The notes beneath the pieces are model-generated. The model did no database searches and was not told the DNA's origin. It saw only the letters and a program-made list of their open reading frames with translations. 8,105 bases of DNA from Faecalibacterium sp. Lineage in GTDB: Bacteria; Bacillota; Clostridia; Oscillospirales; Ruminococcaceae. The stretch is from assembly GCA_017483235.1 (NCBI GenBank), contig JAFULE010000240.1, positions 1-8,105 of the forward strand, read 5' to 3'. The position numbers were made by a program, and so were the translations under genes. Of the stretch, positions 1-5,655 are shown in pieces (position 1 is the first letter of the stretch; every line of letters begins with the position of its first letter).

Positions 1-1
1 G

Positions 2-325
2 GCCATGCTGAACGCCAAGTATGGCCCCGGCACCGTCAAGCTGACCATCAAAGACAGCTACCAGAACATGGTGGAGATGATCCACCCCCACTTCCATCTG
101 GTGGAAACCGCCCGCAAGGCCATTGCCATGACCGGCCTTACCCCTGAAGAGGTGCCAGTGCGCGGCGGCACCGACGGCGCCCGCCTGAGTTGGATGGGCC
201 TGCCCTGCCCCAATCTGGGCACCGGCGGCTTTAACTTCCACGGCACAGCCGAATGCACCACCGTAGAGCGGATGGACAAGGCCACCCAGATCGTTTTGAA
301 CATTGTGTCGCTGTACGCCGAATAA
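2..325 (+). CDS. pepT: Peptidase T (tripeptide aminopeptidase), 3' part
   Basis: Only the C-terminal ~107 residues are present; the reading frame is open to the left edge, so the ATG at position 5 is internal and not the start. Peptidase T is a cytoplasmic zinc enzyme of the M20 family that removes the N-terminal residue from tripeptides. The fragment carries the family's C-terminal block: RGGTDGARLSWMGLPCPNLG followed by GGFNFHG. The His of NFHG corresponds to the metal-ligand His near the C-terminus of E. coli PepT, and the GTDGA/LPCPNL stretch matches that protein closely from memory. The gene ends with TAA and a hairpin terminator follows within 10 bases, so it closes its transcript and is not cotranscribed with the downstream genes. 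Family assignment is firm; the rest of the catalytic domain lies outside the window. Confidence 0.93.
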   Translation, partial: AMLNAKYGPGTVKLTIKDSYQNMVEMIHPHFHLVETARKAIAMTGLTPEEVPVRGGTDGARLSWMGLPCPNLGTGGFNFHGTAECTTVERMDKATQIVLNIVSLYAE

Positions 326-330
326 ATCAA

Positions 331-366
331 AAAGGGGACGCCCCACACGGGGCGTCCCTTGATTTT
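331..366 (+). terminator. Intrinsic terminator of pepT
   Basis: A 10-bp perfect GC-rich stem (GGGACGCCCC at 335-344 pairing with 349-358) with an ACAC loop is preceded by an A-run and followed by TTGATTTT. It starts 5 bases after the pepT stop codon. Confidence 0.85.
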
Positions 367-399
367 GCAGCCGCTTTGCACTATACTGTGTAACGGCAT

Positions 400-476
400 G
401 TCTTTGTAGCTCAGCTGGATAGAGCATCCGCCTCCTAAGCGGAAGGCCGTGGGTTCGAATCCCGCCAAGGACGCCA
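400..476 (+). tRNA. tRNA-Arg (anticodon CCT)
   Basis: The full cloverleaf can be drawn. The acceptor stem GTCTTTG (400-406) pairs with CAAGGAC (466-472) with one G-T pair. The D stem is GCTC/GAGC (409-412/422-425). The anticodon stem TCCGC/GCGGA (427-431/439-443) encloses loop CTCCTAA with anticodon CCT at 434-436, reading the AGG arginine codon. The T stem GTGGG/CCCGC (449-453/461-465) has loop TTCGAAT. The discriminator is G473 and the CCA end is encoded at 474-476. It is a single gene, not part of a visible tRNA cluster, and is followed directly by its own terminator. Confidence 0.96.
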
Positions 477-478
477 GC

Positions 479-508
479 AAAAGCACCTGCTTTGGCAGGT
501 GCTTTTTT
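479..508 (+). terminator. Intrinsic terminator of the tRNA-Arg gene
   Basis: Stem AAAAGCACCTGC (479-490) pairs with GCAGGTGC plus T-run (495-508) around a TTTG loop. The stem has eight GC-rich pairs extended by A-T pairs and ends in six Ts. It begins 3 bases after the tRNA CCA. Confidence 0.88.
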
Positions 509-591
509 AAATTTGAGCCAAAAAATAACCCGAGTATCCCCGTTTTGCAATGTTTTGTTAGCGTGTGCACAACACTTTGCGGGGAAATGTA

Positions 592-607
592 GCTTTCATG
601 TATAAAG
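592..607. promoter_or_regulatory. Degenerate copy of the local CG-centred operator motif, upstream of the LacI-type gene
   Basis: GCTTTCATGTATAAAG matches 12 of 16 positions of the reverse complement of the motif copy at 1904-1919, including CTTTCA-GTATAA with one mismatch. The central C of the CG pair is replaced by T. It lies 13 bases upstream of the -35 box of the regulator gene. This is a weak candidate for autoregulation and is listed because the better copies are nearby. Confidence 0.3.
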
Positions 608-618
608 TTATTAACTTT
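604..618. repeat. 15-bp perfect inverted repeat AAAGTTA-T-TAACTTT next to the -35 box
   Basis: Two perfect 7-base arms flank a single central T and end 2 bases before the -35 box of the LacI-type gene. It could be a protein-binding site, but its centre (odd symmetry, no CG) differs from the 16-bp motif seen elsewhere, so it may belong to a different regulator or be chance in AT-rich DNA. Confidence 0.35.
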
Positions 619-620
619 CA

Positions 621-649
621 TTGACTTTCGTTTTTTTGGTTGCTATAAT
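621..649 (+). promoter_or_regulatory. Sigma-A promoter of the LacI-family regulator gene
   Basis: TTGACT (621-626), a 17-base spacer and a perfect TATAAT (644-649) preceded by TGC, an extended -10. Transcription would start near 656, giving an untranslated leader of about 85 bases before the ATG at 743. It is among the best promoter matches in the window. Confidence 0.85.
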
Positions 650-742
650 GCCCCTCGGTGTGTTTTATCAATGGAAGAAAAATCGGCGGCGGCAGGCGAT
701 ACTCGGCCCCGAAAGCCGGTGTAGTGAGAGGGCAAAGAGTGC

Positions 743-1792
743 ATGAAGAATAGACCTACCATCAAGGATATTGCGGCCGAAGTGGGTGTTTCGCACACCA
801 CTGTATCCTATATCCTCAGCGGAAATACAACCCAGAAAATTTCGGACGCCACCCGCAAGGCGGTGTTGGATGCGGCCCGTCGGCTGCAGTATGTGCCCAA
901 CGGTGCGGCCCGTGCGCTGCGGATCAACAGCAGTAACTGCATCAGCGTGGCCATGGAAAAGTCCATCACTCAGGCACGCTACGGCAGCCTGCTGGAAGGT
1001 ATCCGCAACACCCTGCGGGCCGAAGGCTACTGGCTGATGCTGTTCGATTTTGGCAGCAGCGACGGCCTGTACCCCGATTATCTGAACAGTGTGCTGCAGC
1101 GCCGCACCGACGGCATCATCTACATTTCGTCCGACGGCAACCCCCCGCCGGAGGAATGGCGCAAGGTGATCATTGCCAACAATCTGCCTTTTGTGGCCTG
1201 TGACTGCTGCCCCAAGGAAAAAGAGCTGGCTTCGATCAGCTTTGACTATGAGCGCGGCGCATTCGAGGTGGGCTGCCGTCTGTTTGGCGAAGGCGCCCGC
1301 CGGCTGCTGTACTGGCGGCCCGATGTCAAGGTGCAGCAGGAGGATTACCGCGAACTGGGCCTGCGCCGTGCGGCAGCGCTGTACCCCGGTGTGCAGCTGG
1401 AGGTGTGCTATCTGCCCTACGAGCAGATGGAACGCAGCTCGGAAGTCGAGCGCCATCAGCTGTTCAGTCAGATCTGCCGCCAGCACATGAGTCAGGCGGT
1501 GATTCCGCATCTATCGGAATATCAGGCCGGCGATGCGGTTGTATGCAGCTGGGGCGTGATGACCAAGTATCTGGCCCCCCTCATGCAGGACAAGGGCTGG
1601 AACCTGAAGCTGGCTTCGCTGTCCGATTCCGAAAGCCCGGTGATGAAGGATGCCCGTATTCTGGCCAGTAAATCGGATTTTTTGCGCGGCGGCGAAGAGT
1701 GTACCAAGCTGCTGCTGCAGCTGATCCGCGGCGAAACCGAACCCCATCAGATTATTGTACCGCCTACCACCCCCGGATATCTGGAAAGCTGA
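743..1792 (+). CDS. LacI-family transcriptional regulator
   Basis: At 349 residues this is the usual length for a LacI/GalR-type repressor: an N-terminal DNA-binding domain followed by a periplasmic-binding-protein-like effector domain. Residues 6-26 form the helix-turn-helix (TIKDIAAEVGVSHTTVSYIL). Residues ~50-60 form the hinge helix YVPNGAARALR, whose ARxL leucine in this family inserts at a central CG step of the operator. Residues ~67-340 are the sensor domain, with typical GIRNTLRAEGY and TDGIIYISSD segments. The sensor sequence is divergent and gives no clue to the ligand. A GAGAGG/AAAGAG purine stretch precedes the ATG. The gene stands alone, between its own promoter and terminator, convergent with the CaiC-like ligase operon. 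Copies of a CG-centred palindrome downstream and at the divergent metabolic promoters suggest that it controls the neighbouring acyl-CoA genes; this is inference. Confidence 0.92.
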   Translation: MKNRPTIKDIAAEVGVSHTTVSYILSGNTTQKISDATRKAVLDAARRLQYVPNGAARALRINSSNCISVAMEKSITQARYGSLLEGIRNTLRAEGYWLMLFDFGSSDGLYPDYLNSVLQRRTDGIIYISSDGNPPPEEWRKVIIANNLPFVACDCCPKEKELASISFDYERGAFEVGCRLFGEGARRLLYWRPDVKVQQEDYRELGLRRAAALYPGVQLEVCYLPYEQMERSSEVERHQLFSQICRQHMSQAVIPHLSEYQAGDAVVCSWGVMTKYLAPLMQDKGWNLKLASLSDSESPVMKDARILASKSDFLRGGEECTKLLLQLIRGETEPHQIIVPPTTPGYLES

Positions 1793-1795
1793 TCC

Positions 1796-1828
1796 AAACG
1801 CCTGTTCCAAAAGGAACAGGCGTTTTTT
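1796..1828 (+). terminator. Intrinsic terminator of the LacI-type gene
   Basis: Thirteen-base arms (AAACGCCTGTTCC and its complement) around an AAAA loop, ending in a six-T run; it starts 4 bases after the stop codon. Confidence 0.92.
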
Positions 1829-1878
1829 GTGTAATATGTCAATTTTGGAAAAGACGCGGAAAAAAAGCCCGGCCCGCA

Positions 1879-1906
1879 TTGAAAAACCGGAAAATCTGAG
1901 TATACT
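1879..1906 (+). promoter_or_regulatory. Predicted promoter of a non-coding transcription unit
   Basis: TTGAAA (1879-1884), a 16-base spacer and TATACT (1901-1906), each differing from consensus at one position. It lies 50 bases past the regulator's terminator, so it starts a separate transcript near 1913. Its -10 box overlaps one motif copy (1904-1919) and the predicted start region is covered by it. A second copy follows at 1921-1936, an arrangement expected for a repressed promoter. No convincing coding region follows. Confidence 0.55.
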
Positions 1907-1919
1907 TATACGTGAAAGT
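1904..1919. promoter_or_regulatory. Operator candidate, motif copy 1
   Basis: ACTTATACGTGAAAGT, near-palindromic with a central CG. It agrees with consensus ACTTnnACGTnnAAGT at all 12 defined positions and overlaps the -10 box of the predicted promoter at 1879-1906. Even symmetry with a central CG is the usual design of LacI-family operators. Confidence 0.6.
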
Positions 1920-1920
1920 A

Positions 1921-1936
1921 ACTTGTACGTGCAAGT
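1921..1936. promoter_or_regulatory. Operator candidate, motif copy 2 (best copy)
   Basis: ACTTGTACGTGCAAGT is palindromic except for one symmetric pair (T/G at positions 6 and 11). It is separated by one base from copy 1 (centres 17 bp apart) and covers about +9 to +24 of the predicted transcript starting near 1913. All consensus positions match. Confidence 0.65.
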
Positions 1937-2020
1937 GGAAAGAAAACTTGATTGTTTTTCGCTTTTTAGCGCTATTTTTGATGGGTTGCTTTTTTAAAAA
2001 GGACAAAATACAGCCAAATC

Positions 2021-2036
2021 ACTTGCACGTAAAAGC
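2021..2036. promoter_or_regulatory. Operator candidate, motif copy 3
   Basis: ACTTGCACGTAAAAGC differs from the reverse complement of copy 2 at only two of 16 positions. Its centre is exactly 100 bp from copy 2 and 117 bp from copy 1, a distance at which a tetrameric LacI-type repressor could form a DNA loop, by analogy with the auxiliary lac operators. Confidence 0.55.
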
Positions 2037-2094
2037 TGCCCGCAGGGCAGATGAATATCAGATTTGTTTTTCTCCTTTCTCTTTTTCGTTCGCA

Positions 2095-2132
2095 GCAAAA
2101 CACCCCCGTGCTACAGCACGGGGGTGTTTTGC
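2095..2132. terminator. Strong, probably bidirectional terminator hairpin
   Basis: A 17-bp perfect stem (GCAAAACACCCCCGTGC with its complement) closes a TACA tetraloop. A-T pairs at the stem base give a T-run on either strand. On the plus strand it would end the predicted transcript from 1913; on the minus strand it is a second barrier behind the ligase terminator. Confidence 0.8.
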
Positions 2133-2142
2133 GTCCGGTGAT

Positions 2143-2179
2143 AAAAACATGGGGCAACATCCGCGGATGTTGCCCCATG
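2143..2179 (-). terminator. Intrinsic terminator of the etfB-etfA-ligase operon
   Basis: Positions 2148-2179 form a perfect 32-bp palindrome (arms CATGGGGCAACATCCG and its complement, no spacer). Read on the minus strand it is followed by TTTTTAT. It begins 14 bases past the ligase stop codon. In RNA it folds to a ~14-bp stem with a four-base CGCG loop. Confidence 0.88.
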
Positions 2180-2193
2180 TTGATGGATGCAGA

Positions 2194-3741
2194 TTACAGC
2201 AGCTTCTGCTTTTGCACCTTGCCGGTGGCGGTGCGGGGAAAGTCGGTAACGAATTCCACATAGCAGGGCACTTTGAATTTGGCCAGCCGGGTGGCACAGT
2301 GATTGATCACTTCCTGCTCGGTCAGCTGTGCGCCTTCCACCGGAAGAACAAAGGCCTTTACCACGTTCTGGCGCAGCGGGTCGGGCACACCGATCACGGC
2401 AGCGTCGGCAATCATGGGATGGGCCGTCAGGGCGCTTTCCACTTCGGCGCTGCTCACATTCTCGCCGCTGCACTTGATCATGTTCACGCAGCGGTCGATA
2501 AAGAACAGCCAGCCGTTTTCGTCCAGATATCCCTGGTCGCCCGAATGCAGCCAGTTGTCGGCGTCCAGCAGGGCGGCGGTGGCCTCTTCGTCCTTGTAAT
2601 AACCGGGAATCAGCGAGCGGCCGGGCACACCGTGCACACAGATCTCGCCAATCACACCGGGGGCTACTTCGTTACCCTGCTCGTCAATGATCTTGATCTT
2701 GTACGACAGGGCGGTGCGGCCCACGCTGGGCCAGTTCTTGTCGCCGAACAGGGGGGCGCAGGTAACGCCCGAAACCGTTTCGGTCATGCCATAGCTGTTC
2801 AGCAGCCGCACGTTGAACCGCTCTTCAAAGCGATCCTTTTCCTCGGTGCTCATGCCCATCGAGAAATAAATCTGCTTTAAGCAGTGGTCCTTTTCCCAGG
2901 GCTGCACCGGCTGCAGCATCATGGTGCGGTTCATCATGGACATGGTGTCGGTAAAGTTTGCCTTGTACCGTACCACCTGGCTCCAGAAACGACGGGCGCT
3001 GTAATGCTCCACCATGATCAGGGTCGAGCCGCTGATCATGCAGGGCATCACGGCCATTTCCTGAAAGTCCATGTGATAGCAGGGCATCGACGACAGAAAC
3101 CGGTCCCCCTCGGCCATGCCCATCTGAGCAATGTGCAGATGGCCGCCGTACACCACGTTGCAGTGGGTGTAAATGGCGCCCTTGGGGTGGCGGGTGGTGC
3201 CGCTGGTAAACAGGATCACCGCTGTTTCCTCGGTGGAAACCGGGCGGATCTCCTGCAGCTGCTCGCTCTGGCGGGCCATGCCCTCCGACAGATTGAGCAC
3301 GTCGGGGGCATCGGTTTGGCCAAAGGCAAGGATCAGATGCTGAATGCCCAGCTGCTTGTAGGTATCCAGATACATTTCCAGATTGCGGGGCTCCACGATC
3401 AGCACGCGGGCGGCCACCTTCTGGATGACATAGCTGCTTTCCGGCAGGGGATAGTGCTCGTTCATCGGCACCGAAACAGCGCCGATCTGGGCCAATGCCA
3501 GCCAGCACACCAGATATTCGGGCGAGTTGTGCAGGTGCAGCGTCACGTATTCGCCTTTTTGGATGCCAAGCTCCAAAAAGTAGTTGGCCGCCCGTTTTAC
3601 CCTGCGGTCAAACTCTTTATAAGTATAGGCGGTGACGACGTCTTCCACCGATACGTATTCCAGAAAGGTGCGGTCGCCGTAAAAGCGAACCGTATCATCC
3701 CACTGGCTTCGCAGTGTGGTACTGCCCACCACGTCTGTCAT
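2194..3741 (-). CDS. caiC: CaiC-like ATP-dependent acyl-CoA ligase (carnitine/crotonobetaine-CoA ligase family)
   Basis: This 515-residue enzyme belongs to the adenylate-forming (ANL) superfamily and joins a carboxylic acid to CoA with ATP going to AMP and pyrophosphate. Core motifs are in order: TSGTTRHPKG at 179-188 (P-loop), YGMTET at 317-322, SGDQGY at 400-405, the hinge DRCVNMIKCSGENVS at 416-430, and PRTATGKVQK near the end, with catalytic Lys508. The N-terminal WDD, YSARRFWSQV (248-257) and YGMTET-VSG segments resemble E. coli CaiC, as recalled, more than generic acyl-CoA synthetases. An AGAGGT ribosome binding site lies 8 bases before the ATG. It is the third gene of the etf operon, 46 bases after etfA with no terminator between. 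The substrate is not proven; carnitine, crotonobetaine or gamma-butyrobetaine is only the best guess. The P-loop has Arg182 where most relatives have Gly. Confidence 0.85.
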   Translation of the reverse strand: MTDVVGSTTLRSQWDDTVRFYGDRTFLEYVSVEDVVTAYTYKEFDRRVKRAANYFLELGIQKGEYVTLHLHNSPEYLVCWLALAQIGAVSVPMNEHYPLPESSYVIQKVAARVLIVEPRNLEMYLDTYKQLGIQHLILAFGQTDAPDVLNLSEGMARQSEQLQEIRPVSTEETAVILFTSGTTRHPKGAIYTHCNVVYGGHLHIAQMGMAEGDRFLSSMPCYHMDFQEMAVMPCMISGSTLIMVEHYSARRFWSQVVRYKANFTDTMSMMNRTMMLQPVQPWEKDHCLKQIYFSMGMSTEEKDRFEERFNVRLLNSYGMTETVSGVTCAPLFGDKNWPSVGRTALSYKIKIIDEQGNEVAPGVIGEICVHGVPGRSLIPGYYKDEEATAALLDADNWLHSGDQGYLDENGWLFFIDRCVNMIKCSGENVSSAEVESALTAHPMIADAAVIGVPDPLRQNVVKAFVLPVEGAQLTEQEVINHCATRLAKFKVPCYVEFVTDFPRTATGKVQKQKLL

Positions 3742-3787
3742 AAAAACATACCTCTTTTGCCGGAAACGCTGAATTCAGAATTTTTGA

Positions 3788-4708
3788 TCAGGACAGCTTC
3801 TCGATCAGGGCGGGCACGATCTTGTACATATCGCCCACCAGGCCGAAGTCGCAGTTCTTGAAGATGGGGGCGCCCTTGTCCTTGTTGACCGCAACGATCA
3901 CCTTGGACTTGTTGATGCCGCCAATGTGCTGCACCTGGCCGGAAACACCCATGACGAAGATCATCTCGGGTTTGACCTGAGTGCCGGTGATGCCCAGGTA
4001 GCTGGCCTTGGGCAGCCACTTGTTGTTTTCGGCAACGGGGCGGCTGCAGCCAACCTCGGCACCCAGAACGGCAGCCAGCTTGTTGACCATTTCCAGATCG
4101 GCTTCGGCAGCCAGACCGCGGCCAACGTCCACAATGCGCTTGGCAACGGCCAGGTTGGCGCCGCCTTCCTTCTTCTCTTCGCGGGCCAGCACCTTGTAGC
4201 TGGGCACAGCAGCGCCGGCAATGGCGCGCACTTCGGCCACGGTTTCGTCGGCAGCGGCCTCAAACACGCCGCTGTTCACGGTAACAACGCCGTAGGGCTT
4301 GGAGAAGGTCTCGGTACGCTGAGCGGTGCCGCCGTAAACAACACGGCTGCAAACGGCCTTGTCGCCGTCGGCCTTCAGCTCGGTGATGCCGGTCAGAACG
4401 GCGGTGTCCAGCAGGGCGCCCAGCTTACCGGCCAGGCAGCGGCCGCGGATGGTGTTGTACACAACAACCAGAGCGCTGTCAGCCTTCTTTACCTCATCGG
4501 CAATGGCGGCAGCATAATCCTCGGGGCAAACATCGCCCACGGGGCAGTAGACCAGAGCGTTGGCGCCGCAGGCAGCAGCGGCCTGTGCGGCGGCCTCGTC
4601 GCCGAACATCACGGCGGTGGTGGTTTCGGCCAGTGCCTTAACACCGGCGCACAGCTCCTTCAGAGCTGCGGTGTTGTCGCTGACAACATAAATGGTCTTG
4701 ATAGCCAT
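3788..4708 (-). CDS. etfA: Electron transfer flavoprotein alpha subunit (FixB-like)
   Basis: This 306-residue protein is close to the ~313 of E. coli FixB. Residues 1-~180 form the EtfA N-terminal domain. The C-terminal FAD-binding domain shows VGRGL (195-199), CSRPVAE (221-227), SGQVQHIGGIN (256-266) and NKDKGAPIF with CDFGLVGD (275-293), all typical of FAD contacts in the family. With EtfB it makes a soluble flavoprotein that carries electrons to or from acyl-CoA dehydrogenases, probably bifurcating or low-potential in an anaerobe. A GGGAGGG ribosome binding site precedes the ATG by 9 bases. It follows etfB by 21 bases and precedes the ligase, so the three genes are very likely one transcript. 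The FixB-like C-terminus and the CaiC-like neighbour point to acyl-CoA reduction of a carnitine-type substrate rather than general beta-oxidation; that last step is inference. Confidence 0.92.
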   Translation of the reverse strand: MAIKTIYVVSDNTAALKELCAGVKALAETTTAVMFGDEAAAQAAAACGANALVYCPVGDVCPEDYAAAIADEVKKADSALVVVYNTIRGRCLAGKLGALLDTAVLTGITELKADGDKAVCSRVVYGGTAQRTETFSKPYGVVTVNSGVFEAAADETVAEVRAIAGAAVPSYKVLAREEKKEGGANLAVAKRIVDVGRGLAAEADLEMVNKLAAVLGAEVGCSRPVAENNKWLPKASYLGITGTQVKPEMIFVMGVSGQVQHIGGINKSKVIVAVNKDKGAPIFKNCDFGLVGDMYKIVPALIEKLS

Positions 4709-4729
4709 AATCGTTAACCCTCCCTGTGC

Positions 4730-5494
4730 TTACAGACACTCTTTTTTCAGGAAGCTGACCAGTGCCTCCACGGCTTCCTCGCCATCGCCCTCGATCACCT
4801 GCTGGCGGCGCTCCTGCTGTTCGGGGGCCAGTTCTTCCAGCATCTGGGTGGAAGCGGCAGCCTCAACGGCAGCGCCCAGCACGTTCACGGGCTTTTTGCC
4901 GGCGCGCATAATGTCGCGCATGGCGGGTACGGGGGGCACATTGATCTCGGAAGAGACACTCAGAACAGCGGGCAGGGCCACTTCCAGCACTTCGATCTCG
5001 TCCTCCAGGGTGCGCTCAACCTTCAGCACGCCGTCGCCCAGCACTTCAATGCCGGTAACGTTGTTCACAGCGGGAACACCCAGCAGGGTGCCTACCTGAA
5101 CGCCAACTTCCTGGAAGTACAGATCGCTCGAGCCCATGCCGCACAGCACCAGATCGTACTCGGCGCCGGCCTTCAGGGCGGTTACAATGGCCTTGGCGGT
5201 TTCCAGCGAGTCGTTGAAGCTGACGGCATCGCTGATGACCAGGCTCAGGTCGTCGGCACCGCGGGACAGAATGTCCTTGCGGATCTTGGTGGGCTCCAGA
5301 GCGGCTTTGCTGCCGATGCTCAGGGCGGTCACCTTGCCGCTGGTGGCGGCGGCCAGCTGCTTGGCGCTCTCCAGAGCGTTCAGGTCATACTGGCTGATCT
5401 TCCAGGAGCTGCCGGACAGATCCAGCTTGCGGCTGGACAGAACCTTGATCTCCTCTTCGTTGGGAACAACTTTGCAACAAGTAATGATTTTCAT
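4730..5494 (-). CDS. etfB: Electron transfer flavoprotein beta subunit (FixA-like)
   Basis: At 254 residues it has the same length class as FixA/EtfB. It begins MKIITCCKVVP and contains KISQYDLNALESA (32-44), DILSRGADDL (74-83), the nucleotide-binding loop CGMGSSDLYFQEVG (118-131), PAVNNVTGIE (141-150), the ETF-beta signature region with VERTLEDEIE and LPAVLSVSSEIN (159-185), and a C-terminal IEGDGEE (234-240). These blocks match E. coli FixA more than the housekeeping EtfB, whose loop usually reads DGDTGQVG. The protein binds AMP or a second FAD and partners EtfA. AGGTGG lies 4 bases before the ATG. It is the first gene of the minus-strand operon, with a ~126-base leader from a strong promoter at 5627-5655. 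No fixC or fixX gene is present in the window. Confidence 0.92.
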   Translation of the reverse strand: MKIITCCKVVPNEEEIKVLSSRKLDLSGSSWKISQYDLNALESAKQLAAATSGKVTALSIGSKAALEPTKIRKDILSRGADDLSLVISDAVSFNDSLETAKAIVTALKAGAEYDLVLCGMGSSDLYFQEVGVQVGTLLGVPAVNNVTGIEVLGDGVLKVERTLEDEIEVLEVALPAVLSVSSEINVPPVPAMRDIMRAGKKPVNVLGAAVEAAASTQMLEELAPEQQERRQQVIEGDGEEAVEALVSFLKKECL

Positions 5495-5526
5495 GTTACC
5501 ACCTGCTTTTGCTTATTTTCTTAACC

Positions 5527-5552
5527 AAAAACAGCCCGGTTGGCTGCTTTTT
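5527..5552 (-). promoter_or_regulatory. Terminator-like hairpin in the etf operon leader (possible attenuator)
   Basis: Read on the minus strand: A-run, CAGCC, a short loop, GGCTG, then a run of five Ts; a single bulged G lies in the left arm. It lies inside the transcribed leader, 33 bases before the etfB start codon, and so could stop transcription early. The GC part of the stem is only 5 bp, so it may be weak. No recognised riboswitch sequence was found around it. Confidence 0.35.
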
Positions 5553-5591
5553 GCAGAATCTGTGCCAAAGCCATACGTTAAAAACATAACA

Positions 5592-5607
5592 GCTTTTTCG
5601 TTAAAGT
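5592..5607. promoter_or_regulatory. Operator candidate, motif copy 4, in the etf operon leader
   Basis: GCTTTTTCGTTAAAGT matches 13 of 16 positions of the reverse complement of copy 3 and shares CGTTAAAGT exactly with copy 5. It sits at about +14 to +29 of the etf transcript, a position where bound repressor would block polymerase. A weaker half-site (ATACGTTAAAA) lies 18 bases further downstream in the leader. Confidence 0.5.
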
Positions 5608-5626
5608 AGAACACAGTTCTTCATCT

Positions 5627-5655
5627 ATTGTAAGGGAGATGTGCGATGCTGTCAA
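5627..5655 (-). promoter_or_regulatory. Sigma-A promoter of the etfB-etfA-ligase operon
   Basis: On the minus strand: perfect -35 TTGACA (5655-5650), a 17-base spacer, and -10 TACAAT (5632-5627). Transcription would start near 5620, leaving a leader of about 126 bases before etfB. Confidence 0.85.

Larger units (their letters stand above)
1913..2132 (+). ncRNA. Possible small RNA or remnant transcription unit
   Basis: From the predicted start (~1913) to the strong hairpin at 2095-2132 lies a stretch of about 220 bases with a promoter, operator-like sites and a terminator but no supportable protein gene. Open frames crossing it have no good ribosome binding site and mostly read into the antisense of the ligase gene. 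A short hairpin (CTGCCC-gca-GGGCAG, 2036-2050) lies within it. It may be a regulated small RNA, or what is left after loss of a gene between the promoter and the terminator. No known RNA family is recognised. The support is entirely architectural. Confidence 0.33.

Noticed and set aside
58..621. 187-residue minus-strand frame over the tRNA and pepT end
   Set aside because: It is antisense to pepT and to the tRNA. The GFEPTAFRLGGG-like stretch is the well-known spurious translation of a reversed tRNA gene.
668..1510. 280-residue minus-strand frame opposite the LacI-type gene
   Set aside because: Antisense shadow in GC-rich coding DNA; no family motif, and the plus-strand gene is clearly real.
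1972..2178. 68-residue minus-strand frame downstream of the ligase
   Set aside because: It starts inside the ligase terminator and spans the second hairpin; no family resemblance.
2051..2263. 70-residue plus-strand frame with a hydrophobic start (MNIRFVFLLSLF)
   Set aside because: It reads through both terminator stems and ends antisense to the ligase; only a poor purine stretch precedes the ATG. A short peptide ending before the hairpin cannot be supported because there is no stop codon there.
1912..2880. 322-residue plus-strand frame running from the non-coding region into the antisense of the ligase gene
   Set aside because: Most of it is antisense to conserved ligase motifs, it crosses two terminator hairpins, and it has no ribosome binding site. 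Composition rich in His, Gly and Gln is typical of a shadow frame.
2884..3861. 325-residue plus-strand frame opposite the ligase gene
   Set aside because: Antisense shadow; the minus-strand protein has all adenylation-domain motifs.
3926..4717. 263-residue Gly/Ala/His-rich plus-strand frame opposite etfA
   Set aside because: Antisense shadow with low-complexity composition; etfA is unambiguous.
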